From contig JABBOT010000005.1 of NCBI GenBank assembly GCA_016165875.1, positions 24,267,368 to 24,331,367 on the forward strand: a DNA stretch of 64,000 bases, read 5' to 3'. The notes below the pieces were generated by a model. That model had not been told where the DNA came from, did no database searches, and saw nothing but the letters and a program-made list of their open reading frames with translations. Positions 57,401 through 60,627 of the stretch are shown piece by piece. Made by a program: the position numbers and the translations under genes. Each line of letters begins with the position of its first letter. Position 1 is the first letter of the stretch. The stretch is from Acanthopleura granulata. Its lineage: Eukaryota > Mollusca > Polyplacophora > Chitonida > Chitonidae.

Positions 57401-60158
57401 ACTGTGATGGCTTGTGTTCTAAGAGCTAATATTTTCATTGACAGTTTTCCGATTTTTTCTTACTGTTTCAACATCACTGATTCTGGACTTCCACTGCTCT
57501 TGTACACAGCTTAAGGGGTGAATGAAAGCTTAAAAGGGTCAAATATGTGTGCAGTCTGTGTTTTACTAAAAGGTCACTTTCTATTTCCTTCCTTTTATTG
57601 ATAAAAAATGGCTTTATTCAATGATTAACTGAAAGTGATAATTACACATTTAATCTGCTGAAAAGCTCTGAGAAAAAGCTCCATTTTGATTTGGTTTTTA
57701 AAAAAAGTTCTCCCTCCGAGCAGGGGGATGCCTCTCCTGGGCTCATCCTTCAGGGGGGGTGGGGGTGGACAGTTGTGTGTGGCCTTGTGCTGTGTCTTCA
57801 CTCGACTACAGTTGGGGCTTAGAACCTTACATTATTTTCTACATATGGCCCTGGAGAGTCAAACATGATCAAGTTTTCAAACCAAAATTAGTACATCATG
57901 GCATTATATGTCTTCAACAGCTTGAGAAAAGCTTTACATCTATTAAGACAGGATTTGATACTTTGGAATGTGTTTTAAAAACTAATGGATTTCTTTCTTT
58001 CTAATGTATTGACTAACTTGTGCATTATATGAAGGGGCAAACAAATGGATTGATAGAGGTAATTTGCCTAGCAACAGCAAGGTAGTAGCATGATATTGTG
58101 AGCTGTGTAAGTTGCAAGTGCAAATATGGTCAAATCATCTTGAACACAATAACAAGAATTCAACTTCAGTTACCTCGTGCATCAAAATTCAAGTCGTGTA
58201 AAACTTAAACTGAACATTATTGTATCCCAGCCAAACAAACATACATCAAACTGAAATCACACATACCAGTGCCAGTTTTCTGAGACTCAAACAGTTTTAC
58301 AAGAAAACTTAATGGCTAAATCTTCCTGCCCTGAAGGAAGCTACCTTCTGGTAGCTTCAGGATTTAATGGAATCTGATATCTAGACGCCTGTGTTGAGCT
58401 TGACATTACTGTACTGATGTGCTCTCTTCCTCTGTACAATCATCTTTCACTACCAGCTCGTCTTAGATGGTCGCCAAATCTCATCTTGTCCCAACAAGAT
58501 GTTTATTCTTTTTTTGCAAAGTGGCATTGGCTGGGTTTGAGCTGGCGTCGAAGGTTGTGGCGAAAATAGCAGCCAGGGCTGACGTTGTGGTTGTTGCTTC
58601 GCCATGGCTATGTTCGTTGGCTATATGCAAGTTATAGTAGGGGGCATTGTCATTTTTTTCATTAGCTGTATTGTTCAAACTTTCAATGTTGAATTTGAAT
58701 GACTTACAGTTCTGAAGAGGTGTAATTTTTTGACTTGAGCTTTGAGCTGTGTAATTTTTTGACTTGAGCTTTGAGCTGCATTTGGTATGAACATATTTTG
58801 TAAAATTGGTGTTAAATTCCAGCATAAAACATACAAACTGAAGAACAATTAGCATGGTGCATGCTGGAAGAGGCATGCTGTTTATTAAGACATGCATGGT
58901 GTGGCGCAGCACGATGTCAAATAAGCCTAGCTTAGGGTCTGGGTTTCACAAAACTTCCTAAGATAAGTTACTTGCTGAAGTCCAACACAGAGTTTCTCAC
59001 AAAAACTTAAGTCAAACACTACAGTTTAGTATTTAGTTGCTTAAGCAAAATGCACCATATCAGAACTGGCTTTGAATATTTCCCCCTGTGTGGTGATAGT
59101 GTGGGGTGAAATACAGTTAAGATTCACTTTTCTTCTATATTTTCATTATATCCACTGGCCCTTTCACCCCTGACAGTCTGGTAATCCTACTGTAAATGTG
59201 TGATGATCATCCTAAATTTTGTTCCACTTGACAATTCTGTTGTTCATTTGATCATGGAGCATTGTTGTGTTTTGAATCAAGCTATAGTGTGCAGAGTATA
59301 GGCCTACATGAGACGCCCATCATGTTTAGGTCCACTTTTTACTATCAGAACACTTTGGGAAGTGCAGGCTTTTGGGTTCCAAAAAGAGATGCAGAAGTAG
59401 GTCAGCCGATGGAACTTGGTTGGGGATCAATACCTTTGGTATCTGGTTTTACTTTGGCCGCAAATTTAATGGTTTGGGTGGTATTCTGAGTGCATTCAGT
59501 GGTTGTGGATAGGTACATGTAGGTAGGTAACCTTCAATGGGTTATGAGCACCAGCTAATGACTAGATCGAATGTCTAGTTATACCTTATTGCATGGGCAT
59601 AAAATTACGGTAACCATAATTTATTTATTCAGATTTCATCTGATCAAGTCAGAAAAAATCAAGCTGGGGACTTTATCAGCCAAGGTTTCTTTCACATGGT
59701 AGCGTGAAGTTAATTCACTCTACCAATTTTTCACAGTGAACAACTCAAAAAGAGGGGGTTGTCGCCTCACAAAGGCATCAACCTAGTCTTTACCACTGCC
59801 TCAATGTTTTTTTTGAAGACAAGAGGCTGCTCAGTCAAAGAGCTACATCAAAGTATCTTGCCATGCTTGTTGGTAAAACCTCATCTGCCGTCTATGATTC
59901 GAAAACTCATCAACTTTCACAGTGGAAGCTATTCTTTTGCATAAAGTGCATGACAACCGTCTTTGACGAGCACTTTGCATACTGAAAGACCACGTGATTT
60001 TTCACGACAATACGATGATTTTTGTAAATATTCTAAAAATAACAGAAGAAAAATTAAAGATGGCGCTGCTGTGCCTAGCATTAGCCATTACCTGCGCCTT
60101 TTGGGGCGCAATCTGCACACTCCATTTCCGCATCTTTTCCACACCCCTCGCACTTCAT
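3251..60158 (-). CDS. B-box / coiled-coil / double-Tudor / CCHC protein, RNF17(TDRD4)/Qin-like (22 coding exons)
   Basis: The exons, 5' to 3' on the minus strand, are 60158-60092, 53892-53795, 52874-52831, 52299-52234, 49162-48988, 48454-48377, 47558-47420, 46902-46849, 46527-46410, 45384-45243, 44140-44039, 19521-19411, 18593-18497, 17511-15979, 14602-14485, 13296-13182, 12839-12741, 12179-12078, 11406-11313, 8476-7690, 6855-6693 and 3442-3251. Every junction is GT-AG and phases match throughout, giving 1497 residues. Domains are a B-box (3-47), coiled coil (~56-180), Tudor 1 (core WYR at 315-317, DFGN at 336-339), a disordered linker (~438-935), Tudor 2 (WYR at 1007-1009, DYGN at 1027-1030), a proline-rich segment (1118-1380), a CCHC knuckle (1413-1426) and an unrecognised tail. 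In the family, Tudor domains bind symmetrically dimethylated arginines of PIWI proteins in cytoplasmic germ granules. RNF17/Qin members normally carry a RING and four or five Tudors. I see no RING and only two Tudors, so orthology is uncertain. The role in piRNA or germ-granule biology is inference. Confidence 0.82.
3443..6692. other. Intron 21 of the Tudor gene
   Basis: Contains a MITE copy (4086-4328) and an (ACAAT)4 run near 5341. A short tRNA-like stretch TATGGCTCAGTGGGTACTGT near 3677 could be a SINE head fragment. No further exon is convincing. Confidence 0.5.
4086..4328 (+). mobile_element. MITE copy 2
   Basis: A diverged copy. It begins GGCCATCATTAAAGACATGT, contains TCCATGTAAATTTCTTTAAA and ATTCCCAGCTGACTGACCC, and ends TTTTTAAGAATGGCCC, the inverse of the start. 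Confidence 0.65.
6693..6855 (-). CDS. Tudor gene exon 21: CCHC zinc knuckle
   Basis: Codes residues 1380-1434. An Arg/Ser/Asp-rich lead is followed by CYNCNKTGHIQKHC, an exact C-x2-C-x4-H-x4-C zinc knuckle (C1413, C1416, H1421, C1426) flanked by basic residues. Zinc knuckles usually bind single-stranded RNA or DNA. The acceptor is TATTTTTGTTTCAG and the donor CGG|GTGAGT. It is not a retroelement Gag, because it splices in phase to exons 20 and 22 with no retroviral ORF nearby. Confidence 0.9.
7155..7290 (-). mobile_element. SINE-A fragment, reversed
   Basis: The tail half only: GTGTTTTATGCTGTACTCAA, then GAATATTTCCCC, AGAGGAAACCAGGGCA and AACCCATAACC. The tRNA-like head is missing. It lies in intron 20. 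Confidence 0.6.
7392..7445. repeat. 28-bp direct duplication
   Basis: TCTAGAAAAAATTGTAGGTG followed by CTGATA is repeated twice in tandem with one A of length difference. A recent local duplication in intron 20. Confidence 0.6.
7690..8476 (-). CDS. Tudor gene exon 20: proline-rich disordered region
   Basis: A 787-nt exon coding residues 1118-1379, with acceptor TGTATTCCTTCCAG and donor AAAG|GTAAGA (phase 1 to 2). It is Pro/Ser/Arg-rich, with SSPPPPPPGR as a likely SH3/WW/EVH1 ligand, short NQRGGTENRGNR Arg-Gly motifs and an acidic DEDAWIEFE patch. Base composition is clearly GC-richer than the flanking introns. No folded domain is visible. Confidence 0.87.
8477..11312. other. Intron 19 of the Tudor gene
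   Basis: No exon is seen. It holds a dispersed family with two related ~90-bp stretches (8805-8895 and 9170-9260, both with GAAATAAGACCA and ATCAG-ATG-CAAACTA). A region at about 9300-9760 carries CAATATGGCAGCTAAGTCAC and its diverged counterpart CAATATGGACGGCAGGTCAC, typical of an internally repeated invertebrate element. Confidence 0.45.
11313..11406 (-). CDS. Tudor gene exon 19: extended Tudor 2, C-terminal strands
   Basis: Codes residues 1087-1117, including QVTLAVTLDTGETKDVATMI. L-D-T...D-V-x-x-M-I-A-E-K is the terminal strand-helix of an extended Tudor (compare L-Y-D-T...D-I-x-x-x-L-V). The acceptor is TGTATTGTTACAG and the donor AAAG|GTATGG, phase 0 to 1. Confidence 0.88.
11903..12066. 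repeat. 21-bp minisatellite beside the exon 18 donor
   Basis: About eight imperfect copies of GATGACCTGAGGAGTACAAAC. On the gene strand it begins 11 nt inside intron 18. Because 21 is a multiple of three, the array is open in the exon frame and would code SSFVLLR-type heptads if the intron were retained. Confidence 0.85.
12078..12179 (-). CDS. Tudor gene exon 18: extended Tudor 2, C-terminal half
   Basis: Codes residues 1053-1086, including TTTCSLVFFYQTFTEEECET and then LLATV. The acceptor is TTTGTTTGACAG. A nearer AG at CACCTGCAG would put TAG in frame, so it is rejected. The donor is GTG|GTAAGA. A 21-bp minisatellite begins just inside the next intron. If the intron were retained, the frame would stay open through the array. 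Confidence 0.83.
12741..12839 (-). CDS. Tudor gene exon 17: Tudor 2 core, second half
   Basis: Codes residues 1020-1052, including TVKVCFVDYGNSDTVTLRDL and LPRHL. DYGN (1027-1030) keeps the cage aromatic and asparagine, so this Tudor looks competent for methyl-arginine binding. Phase is 0/0, with acceptor GTCTTGGCAG and donor CAG|GTGAGT. Confidence 0.93.
13182..13296 (-). CDS. Tudor gene exon 16: Tudor 2 core, first half
   Basis: Codes residues 982-1019, including EGALLLAPYENSWYRAQVIK with Y1003, W1007, Y1008 and R1009. The phases (2 in, 0 out) are the same as in exon 10, the equivalent exon of Tudor 1. The acceptor is TTGTGTTTTAG and the donor CAG|GTAAGG. Confidence 0.92.
13860..14430. repeat. 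Dispersed element with internal ~149-bp repeats and AAGGTCAAGGTCA motifs
   Basis: In intron 15. Two successive units share GTGGTGTAAGTTTGGTGAAC, AATGACCCCA and AAGGAAAAGGTCAAGGTCA. AAGGTCAAGGTCA occurs at 14104-14116 and 14253-14265. The right end has GGATGGACGGACGGAGCC, a style of terminus common in molluscan repeats. Confidence 0.6.
14485..14602 (-). CDS. Tudor gene exon 15: N-terminal strands of extended Tudor 2
   Basis: Codes residues 942-980, including STFMLYVVDGLHMNGTFCGQ and then QEEKIFEQFTHEL. The position and strand-helix pattern match exon 9 of Tudor 1, and the splice phases (1 in, 2 out) are the same, consistent with ancient domain duplication. The acceptor is TTGTGTTTTGTAG and the donor ACG|GTAATA. 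Confidence 0.85.
14603..15978. other. Intron 14 of the Tudor gene
   Basis: Holds the SINE-A copy at 15494-15715. The rest is AT-rich with no coding signal. Confidence 0.5.
15494..15715 (-). mobile_element. SINE-A, reversed, nearly full length
   Basis: Contains GGAATATTTCACTTAGGCAA, GGCGGGAGGAAACCGGGCAG and TGAGAGGCTCCTGAGCCATT. It ends AAGGCCATGGAGCCC, the tRNA-like head read backwards. Confidence 0.7.
15979..17511 (-). CDS. Tudor gene exon 14: long disordered linker exon
   Basis: A 1533-nt exon coding residues 431-941, between acceptor GTTCGTCTTACAG and donor CCAG|GTAAGC. After the end of Tudor 1 it is mostly S/T/D/E/Q-rich and probably disordered. Visible elements are an array of S-Q-D-[IVA]-R motifs (residues ~497-570), a basic patch GRKVKSRSK (~623-631), an amphipathic helix EAQEVVDNVIQEIVSRF (713-729) resembling PKA-RII-binding helices, and an acidic half. 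The last residues (PRIMFVP) begin Tudor 2. It is a single exon with an intact frame over 511 codons. Confidence 0.93.
18497..18593 (-). CDS. Tudor gene exon 13: extended Tudor 1, C-terminal strands
   Basis: Codes residues 399-430, including TVWLVELSLCQEDDTVINLN and HMVRDR. V-x-L...I-N-x-x-M/L matches the terminal strand and helix of an extended Tudor (usual form V-x-L-x-D...I-N-x-x-L). The acceptor is ATCCCTGCAG and the donor AGAG|GTCAGT, phase 0 to 1. Confidence 0.86.
19411..19521 (-). CDS. Tudor gene exon 12: extended Tudor 1, C-terminal half
   Basis: Codes residues 362-398, starting AVECRLSGLTEDLSHEAKW. This fits the extended-Tudor pattern A-x-x-C-x-L...W following the DFGN core. Phase is 0/0, with acceptor CATTTTGCAG and donor AAG|GTAAGC. 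It joins exon 11 in frame across a 24.5-kb intron. Confidence 0.88.
19916..20040 (+). mobile_element. SINE-A, 3' part, forward
   Basis: GGTTGTGGGTTTCCTAAGGG, then TTCCTTCCACCATAACTCTG and AGTGAAATATTCTTGAGTAC, ending in an (AAAT)n tail. The tRNA head is lost. Confidence 0.65.
20262..20565 (-). mobile_element. SINE-C, tRNA-headed, reversed
   Basis: Read on the minus strand from the right end, it starts with box-A-like TTGGCGCAACTGG and box-B-like GGGTTCAGACC about 40 nt later. This is a Pol III internal promoter with tRNA-like spacing. The body ends with the CCAAAGGTCGATGG region shared with the relic at 1691-1856. Confidence 0.65.
24180..24640. repeat. ~26-bp minisatellite
   Basis: About 16 imperfect copies of GATACATTACAGCACACCTA plus TGTGCT, with variants CATTATAGTG and ACGTGCA. 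Intron 11. Confidence 0.85.
27152..27414 (+). mobile_element. SINE-A, full length, forward
   Basis: The best copy in the window. The head GGGGCCTCCATGGCTCAGTC contains box A (TGGCTCAGTCGG, 27162-27173). Box B is GAGTTCAAGACC (27229-27240). The body runs through CGTACGTGGGAAGGTCTGCC, CCTCCCACCATAATGCTGGC and AAGTGAAATATTCTTGAGTG and ends in a short AAATAAATTAATAAA tail. This orients all other copies. Confidence 0.85.
30646..30738. repeat. 31-bp tandem repeat, three copies
   Basis: GTATATGCAAAAGCTGAGCT followed by CAATCCACACA at exact 31-bp spacing (30646, 30677, 30708). Nearly identical copies suggest a recent expansion. Confidence 0.85.
31923..32172 (+). mobile_element. MITE copy 3
   Basis: CATCCTTAAAAATATGTTTG TTGGGCATAACAG at the left, GGGTCAGGTTACACCCAACA AACAGTCTTTAATAG at the right, clearly inverted complements. 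The ~160-bp interior is not coding. Confidence 0.75.
35431..35460. repeat. (CAGC)n microsatellite
   Basis: AGCCAGCCAGCCAGCCAGCC run of about seven units in intron 11. Confidence 0.8.
35647..35790. repeat. 38-bp tandem repeat, four copies
   Basis: CTGTTATGTCACCTGAGGTT plus TACCAGGTCAAATCTTTA, at exact 38-bp spacing (35647, 35685, 35723, 35761). Each copy carries a CACCTG E-box. It lies about 2 kb upstream of the nested ASB-like gene. Confidence 0.85.
37650..37662 (+). promoter_or_regulatory. TATA box of the nested ASB-like gene
   Basis: The sequence GCTATATAAGG lies 244 bp upstream of the ATG, in a good position to drive a short 5' UTR exon starting near 37680 and spliced to the acceptor at 37895. 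The donor of that UTR exon was not resolved. Confidence 0.5.
37896..38939 (+). CDS. Ankyrin-repeat and SOCS-box protein (ASB-like), nested in intron 11
   Basis: An intact 347-residue frame. Ankyrin-like repeats are visible at about 13-35, 41-68 (GNTPLTLAIQLNQCDTVRYL, canonical), 75-106 and 142-171 (WVLLESGADL). The C-terminal SOCS box runs from 281 to 320, with a BC-box-like SLKHLSRLCI (L285) for Elongin B/C and a Cul5-box-like LPLPLP (308-313). ASB proteins are substrate receptors of Cullin-5 ubiquitin ligases, with ankyrins binding the substrate. The ATG follows a strong acceptor-like tract GGCTGTTTTTTGCAG, so a 5' UTR exon probably lies upstream. The frame stays open to an ATG at 37770 but that extension is not protein-like. 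The basic tail is RRTKKRM. I cannot assign a specific ASB number. Confidence 0.85.
   Translation: MGNNQQRVKKLRQAIGGNDRRALERLVEKGIDINMAIDDIGNTPLTLAIQLNQCDTVRYLVTAKCEVDRRSRLQFSALEIVLLNLAHTENSAYLEILRVLLQAGAESVSDSVMETVFPMIQDNRELVVKLSQIVAQYAQTPYDIIGTLSHVIVQHNQPECFWVLLESGADLRDIWPNSCDQRYFLPSSDVDEGPINTYFTTICCTRNIEFAQIYIQAANSMNVLKSIIYFILVYPITSASKIKELLKALVMAGYKLSDFLLIHLAREDKDIVSWYNDFQSTPLSLKHLSRLCIRKNLQTNVIYAVNKLPLPLPMMQYIRLEDIIDAKDWARQWAKHTPRNRRTKKRM
38940..41018. other. Intron 11, 3' flank of the nested gene
   Basis: Probably includes the 3' UTR of the ASB-like gene, although no clear AATAAA was fixed close to its stop. Contains the reversed MITE copy 4. Confidence 0.45.
39831..40064 (-). mobile_element. 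MITE copy 4, reversed
   Basis: Begins GGCCATTCTCAAAACAGTCT and ends CCAAACAAACATTTTTAAGG ACGGTC. The interior ACAGAAATTAACATGGGGAG is the reverse complement of the interior of the other copies. Confidence 0.75.
41019..43233 (-). pseudogene. Frameshifted coding relic, possibly from a mobile element
   Basis: Successive minus-strand open segments (43233-43027, 43082-42786, 42662-42369, 42350-42129, 42132-41806, 41897-41595, 41264-41019) follow one another in different frames with no plausible splice sites. This looks like one decayed intronless ORF of about 700 residues. Recognisable-looking parts are DFKGVTPRNITDLNYVLLS, ELEKSHAHLKSFQPILSQL and, near the end, ICTVDKHKLSV followed by GHDFSPLSLTPTVVLL. 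The last recalls a D-D/K-H-K...D-H-D-F...P-S-V module in uncharacterised, often multicopy invertebrate proteins that I suspect are transposon-derived. That link is from memory and weak. It could instead be a processed pseudogene. Confidence 0.4.
44039..44140 (-). CDS. Tudor gene exon 11: Tudor 1 core, second half
   Basis: Codes residues 328-361, including TVRYLDFGNTSMLSVSQILP. The DFGN motif (336-339) supplies a cage aromatic and the asparagine that contacts methyl-arginine in functional Tudors. Phase is 0/0, with acceptor CTGTTTTGTAG and donor CAG|GTAGGT. A 24.5-kb intron follows. Confidence 0.92.
44585..44760 (-). mobile_element. Two SINE-A fragments, reversed
   Basis: The first (44585-44700) has GACTGGTGTTTAACACTATT and AGGCGGCCAGCATTATGGTT. 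The second (44701-44760) has only the tail end ATTGGTGTTTCACCCCGTAC TGAAGAATATTTTAC. With the next copy they form a SINE cluster in intron 10. Confidence 0.6.
44762..44995 (-). mobile_element. SINE-A, reversed, nearly full length
   Basis: GAAGAATATTTCACTTATAC, ACCAGCATTATGGTGGGAGG and GGGCTTGAACTCACAGCAAT, ending AGCCAGGGAGGCCCC. TTGAACTC is box B read backwards. Confidence 0.75.
45243..45384 (-). CDS. Tudor gene exon 10: Tudor 1 core, first half
   Basis: Codes residues 281-327, including AGALCCVLYPSDSKWYRG (Y309, W315, Y316, R317), the first strands of a Tudor barrel with likely cage aromatics. The donor is CGG|GTGAGA and the acceptor CTGTTTCAG. The acceptor side lies next to a ~0.9-kb minisatellite that fills intron 9. 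Confidence 0.92.
45404..46315. repeat. 18-bp minisatellite filling intron 9
   Basis: Roughly 40 or more copies of AAACAGGTCACATACAGC, mixed with a longer AAACAGTAAACAGGTCACAT ATAGC form. It occupies nearly all of the 1025-bp intron 9 and begins about 20 nt from the exon 10 acceptor, so it supplies that acceptor's pyrimidine tract and probably its branch region. Confidence 0.9.
46410..46527 (-). CDS. Tudor gene exon 9: N-terminal strand region of extended Tudor 1
   Basis: Codes residues ~241-279, including MKVCIQTAVSKAGEFWLQP and DVYDKLIDISHKL. The pattern V-x-V...P/A-x-x-FWLQ is the typical opening of an extended Tudor (SN-like half). The acceptor is GTGTTTCAG and the donor TTAAG|GTAATT, phase 1 to 2. 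Confidence 0.88.
46753..46848. repeat. 31-bp tandem repeat carrying 5' splice sites
   Basis: Three copies of CACCATTTTAAAACTGTAAA GAGTTATGACT at exact 31-bp spacing (46753, 46784, 46815). The array runs directly into the exon 8 donor. On the gene strand each copy reads ATGGTGAGTCATAACTC, a donor identical to the real one. Confidence 0.9.
46849..46902 (-). CDS. Tudor gene exon 8: short linker, with repeated donor
   Basis: Codes ELENVTEAPRYLADSIED in phase 1 to 1, with acceptor TTTCTCCCAG and donor GATG|GTGAGTCAT. The donor and the next ~27 nt of intron are repeated in tandem three times at 31-bp spacing (46753-46845), so several identical GTGAGT sites follow the real one. Confidence 0.82.
47420..47558 (-). 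CDS. Tudor gene exon 7: region between coiled coil and Tudor 1
   Basis: Codes residues 177-222, including IDAMDFSHLREHLPSTCLEY and LEPTPDNP. The acceptor is ATTGTTCGCAG and the donor CCAG|GTGAGT, phase 0 to 1. The segment resembles the stretch after the helical region in RNF17-type proteins, but I recognise no named domain. Confidence 0.87.
48024..48227 (+). mobile_element. MITE copy 5, short
   Basis: Starts GGCCTTCATTAAAATATGTC, contains CTCTCCACGTTAATTTCTTC, ends CAACAAACATTTTTTTACGG ATGTCCC. About 40 bp shorter than the others. Intron 6. Confidence 0.65.
48377..48454 (-). CDS. Tudor gene exon 6: end of coiled coil
   Basis: An exact 26-codon, phase 0/0 exon (residues 151-176) coding IRKELHALDRTPAEDYQDK followed by VKAIEEQ. 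The acceptor is TTTTTGACAG and the donor CAG|GTGAGT. Being symmetric, it could be skipped without a frameshift. Confidence 0.87.
48988..49162 (-). CDS. Tudor gene exon 5: coiled coil
   Basis: Codes residues ~92-150, from VKIYERQIRETTLAVCQK to NNTIFSQISL. The sequence is lysine/glutamate-rich and helical with hydrophobic heptad positions. The acceptor is TATATTTTGCAG and the donor TTG|GTGAGT. It resembles the helical region that follows the zinc finger in RNF17-type and TRIM proteins. Confidence 0.88.
49163..52233. other. Intron 4 of the Tudor gene
   Basis: About 3.1 kb, with no exon or clear repeat that I can name. The GC-richer part near 49660-49930 has no long open frame. Confidence 0.5.
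52234..52299 (-). CDS. Tudor gene exon 4: coiled coil, with duplicated acceptor
   Basis: Codes LAGELKKRRSQVNSCKEDIDE between a phase-2 acceptor and a phase-2 donor GCG|GTAATG. The exon start and its acceptor lie in a 41-bp tandem duplication (52272-52312 and 52313-52353). Only the exon-proximal acceptor keeps the frame. The distal copy would add 41 nt and shift it. Confidence 0.82.
52272..52353. repeat. 41-bp tandem duplication over the exon 4 acceptor
   Basis: TCTGCGCTTCTTCAACTCTC CAGCCAGTCTGTAAACAGAAA occurs twice without a mismatch. It contains the 3' splice site (TGTTTACAG on the gene strand) and the first 28 nt of exon 4. Confidence 0.95.
52532..52664. repeat. (ATGT/ATGC)n microsatellite
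   Basis: About 133 bp of ATGTATGTATGCATGT-type tetranucleotides in intron 3. It produces spurious long open frames on both strands. Confidence 0.95.
52831..52874 (-). CDS. Tudor gene exon 3: coiled coil
   Basis: A 44-nt micro-exon with acceptor CTTTTGCAG and donor AATAA|GTGAGT. It codes KQGLELKAKFEKYN plus a split lysine, which is charged and heptad-like. Phases 0 in and 2 out match both neighbours. A long CATG/TATG microsatellite lies 167 bp downstream in the following intron. Confidence 0.8.
53234..53491 (-). mobile_element. SINE-A, reversed, full length
   Basis: ACACCATACTCAAGAATATT, CGTAGGAGGAAACCAGGCGG, GCATGAGCTGGACTTGAACT and CCGACTAAGCCACGGAGGCC. The last two are box B and box A read backwards. 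Intron 2. Confidence 0.85.
53795..53892 (-). CDS. Tudor gene exon 2: second half of B-box
   Basis: The acceptor is CTGTTGTTCCAG and the donor AAG|GTACAT, with phases 1 and 0. It codes residues 23-55, including LCQQCCSSVH followed by KHRVVSL. This supplies C30, C33, H38 and H47, giving C-x2-C-x4-H-x8-H, the hallmark second half of a B-box. With exon 1 the module is C-x2-C-x7-C-x2-C-x12-C-x2-C-x4-H-x8-H. B-boxes usually precede coiled coils in TRIM-like proteins, and exons 3-6 fit that. Confidence 0.85.
54158..54399 (+). mobile_element. MITE copy 6
   Basis: The left end is degenerate (GTCCATAATGAAAGATATG), the interior has AACCGACCCTTCGAAAAATG and ATAATTTCTTTAAAATCCTT, and the right end is CTTGCAACAAAGATCTTCTT AAGGATGGCC. 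Confidence 0.65.
55447..55556 (-). mobile_element. SINE-A fragment, reversed
   Basis: A TTTATTTATTTATTTGG tail, then GCCATACTCAAGAATATTTC and GGGCAGAGAGGAAATC, with internal deletions. Confidence 0.55.
55599..55842 (+). mobile_element. MITE copy 7, best inverted repeats
   Basis: The left end CCATCCTTAAAAAATGTTTG TTGGGC pairs with the right end CCCCAACAAACATTGTTTTA AGGGTGG over about 26 bp. The interior has TTTTTCTCTCCATG and ACAATCCCTATCTTTTTCAA. Confidence 0.8.
55896..55985 (-). mobile_element. Degenerate SINE-A fragment, reversed
   Basis: TATAACTCAAGAATATTTTG, then GACTGTAGCCAGTTTCACCA. Recognisable by the core only. Confidence 0.4.
57311..57384. repeat. Perfect 15-bp inverted repeat (hairpin)
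   Basis: Left arm TGACAGACAGGGATC (57311-57325) and right arm GATCCCTGTCTGTCA (57370-57384) with a 44-nt loop. There is no T-run and no gene attached. It may be the remains of a transposon end pair. Confidence 0.7.
60092..60158 (-). CDS. Tudor gene exon 1: start codon and first half of B-box
   Basis: Codes residues 1-22 and ends in phase 1 at GCAG|GTAATG. Residues C3, C6, C14 and C17 form two C-x2-C pairs, the first half of a zinc-binding B-box completed by exon 2. The ATG at 60156-60158 is the first after an in-frame TAG at 60174-60176. A second in-frame ATG lies at 60123-60125, but starting there would drop the first cysteine pair, so the upstream one is preferred. The exon was found by requiring a phase-1 donor that completes the exon 2 zinc finger. 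Confidence 0.72.
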
Positions 60159-60373
60159 TCTGAGGCTTGGCACCTATCGTCTGCACAATATATTGCCTTC
60201 AATGTCTCAGCGTTAAAAGCCCAATTGAGAAAAGTCCACTGACTGAAAAGATGTCAAAACACAAACACGTGTGAGATGGCTTATGCCGCCAAACCTCGTT
60301 TTCGTGCCTCACGACCTCTGTGTGCTTTCTTACCGTCACAAACTGAAGAGTGGTGCTTGTCAGATGATCAAGC
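60159..60373. promoter_or_regulatory. Candidate bidirectional promoter between the Tudor gene and SNX27
   Basis: Only 215 bp separate the two divergent start codons, so both 5' UTRs and core promoters must lie here or in flanking exons. No TATA box is visible. There is a palindromic ACACGTGT containing a CACGTG E-box at 60266-60271 and a CCAAT at 60221-60225. Outside the interval are AAGATGGCG-type YY1-like sequence near 60056-60064 and an ETS-like CGGAAGT near 60391. The E-box is seen. Its use is inference. Confidence 0.6.
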
Positions 60374-60627
60374 ATGGCGGACAGTGATGACGGAAGTACG
60401 CCCTCTTCTCCTGAGAAAAACGGCGACCCCTTCTCTCCTAGAGTGGTTACCATCACTAAAACTGAAACAGGTTTCGGATTTAACGTTCGGGGTCAAGTCA
60501 GCGAAGGGGGAGTTCTGAAATCTATCAATGGTACGCTGTATGCACCATTGCAACATGTCAGTGCGGTGCTGGAAGGCGGGGCAGCCCAGAGAGCAGGCAT
60601 CGTTAAGGGTGACCGCATTTTAGAAGT
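60374..60627 (+). CDS. SNX27: Sorting nexin-27, first coding exon (N-terminus and start of PDZ domain)
   Basis: Codes residues 1-84 plus two bases, ending at GAAGT|GTAAGT. An acidic/Ser/Pro leader [18 protein letters not shown] is followed by the PDZ domain, whose carboxylate-binding loop is GFGFNVRGQ and which continues [17 protein letters not shown] and GDRILEV. This stretch is highly diagnostic of SNX27. In the family the protein has PDZ, PX and FERM-like modules and works with retromer to recycle PDZ-ligand cargo from early endosomes to the plasma membrane. Only the first exon is in the window. The second half of the PDZ and the PX and FERM parts lie to the right. I found no second exon up to 64000. 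Confidence 0.93.

Larger units (their letters stand above)
53893..60091. other. Intron 1 of the Tudor gene
   Basis: About 6.2 kb with two MITE copies, two SINE-A fragments, a 29-bp direct duplication (58735-58793, TGTAATTTTTTGACTTGAGC followed by TTTGAGCTG) and a perfect inverted repeat near 57311-57384. Short open frames on both strands near 56640-57180 and 58481-58912 are not convincing genes. Confidence 0.5.

Noticed and set aside
58481..58912. 143-codon minus-strand open frame
   Set aside because: Low-complexity Asn/Thr/Ser content, overlap with a 29-bp direct duplication that is not a multiple of three, and no splice context or homology that I recognise.
53893..60091. Search for a RING finger exon upstream of the B-box
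   Set aside because: I scanned the minus strand for paired C-x2-C codons with a usable donor. The only phase-compatible candidate was the B-box exon at 60092-60158. A C-x2-C stretch near 54030 has no pyrimidine tract and a poor donor.
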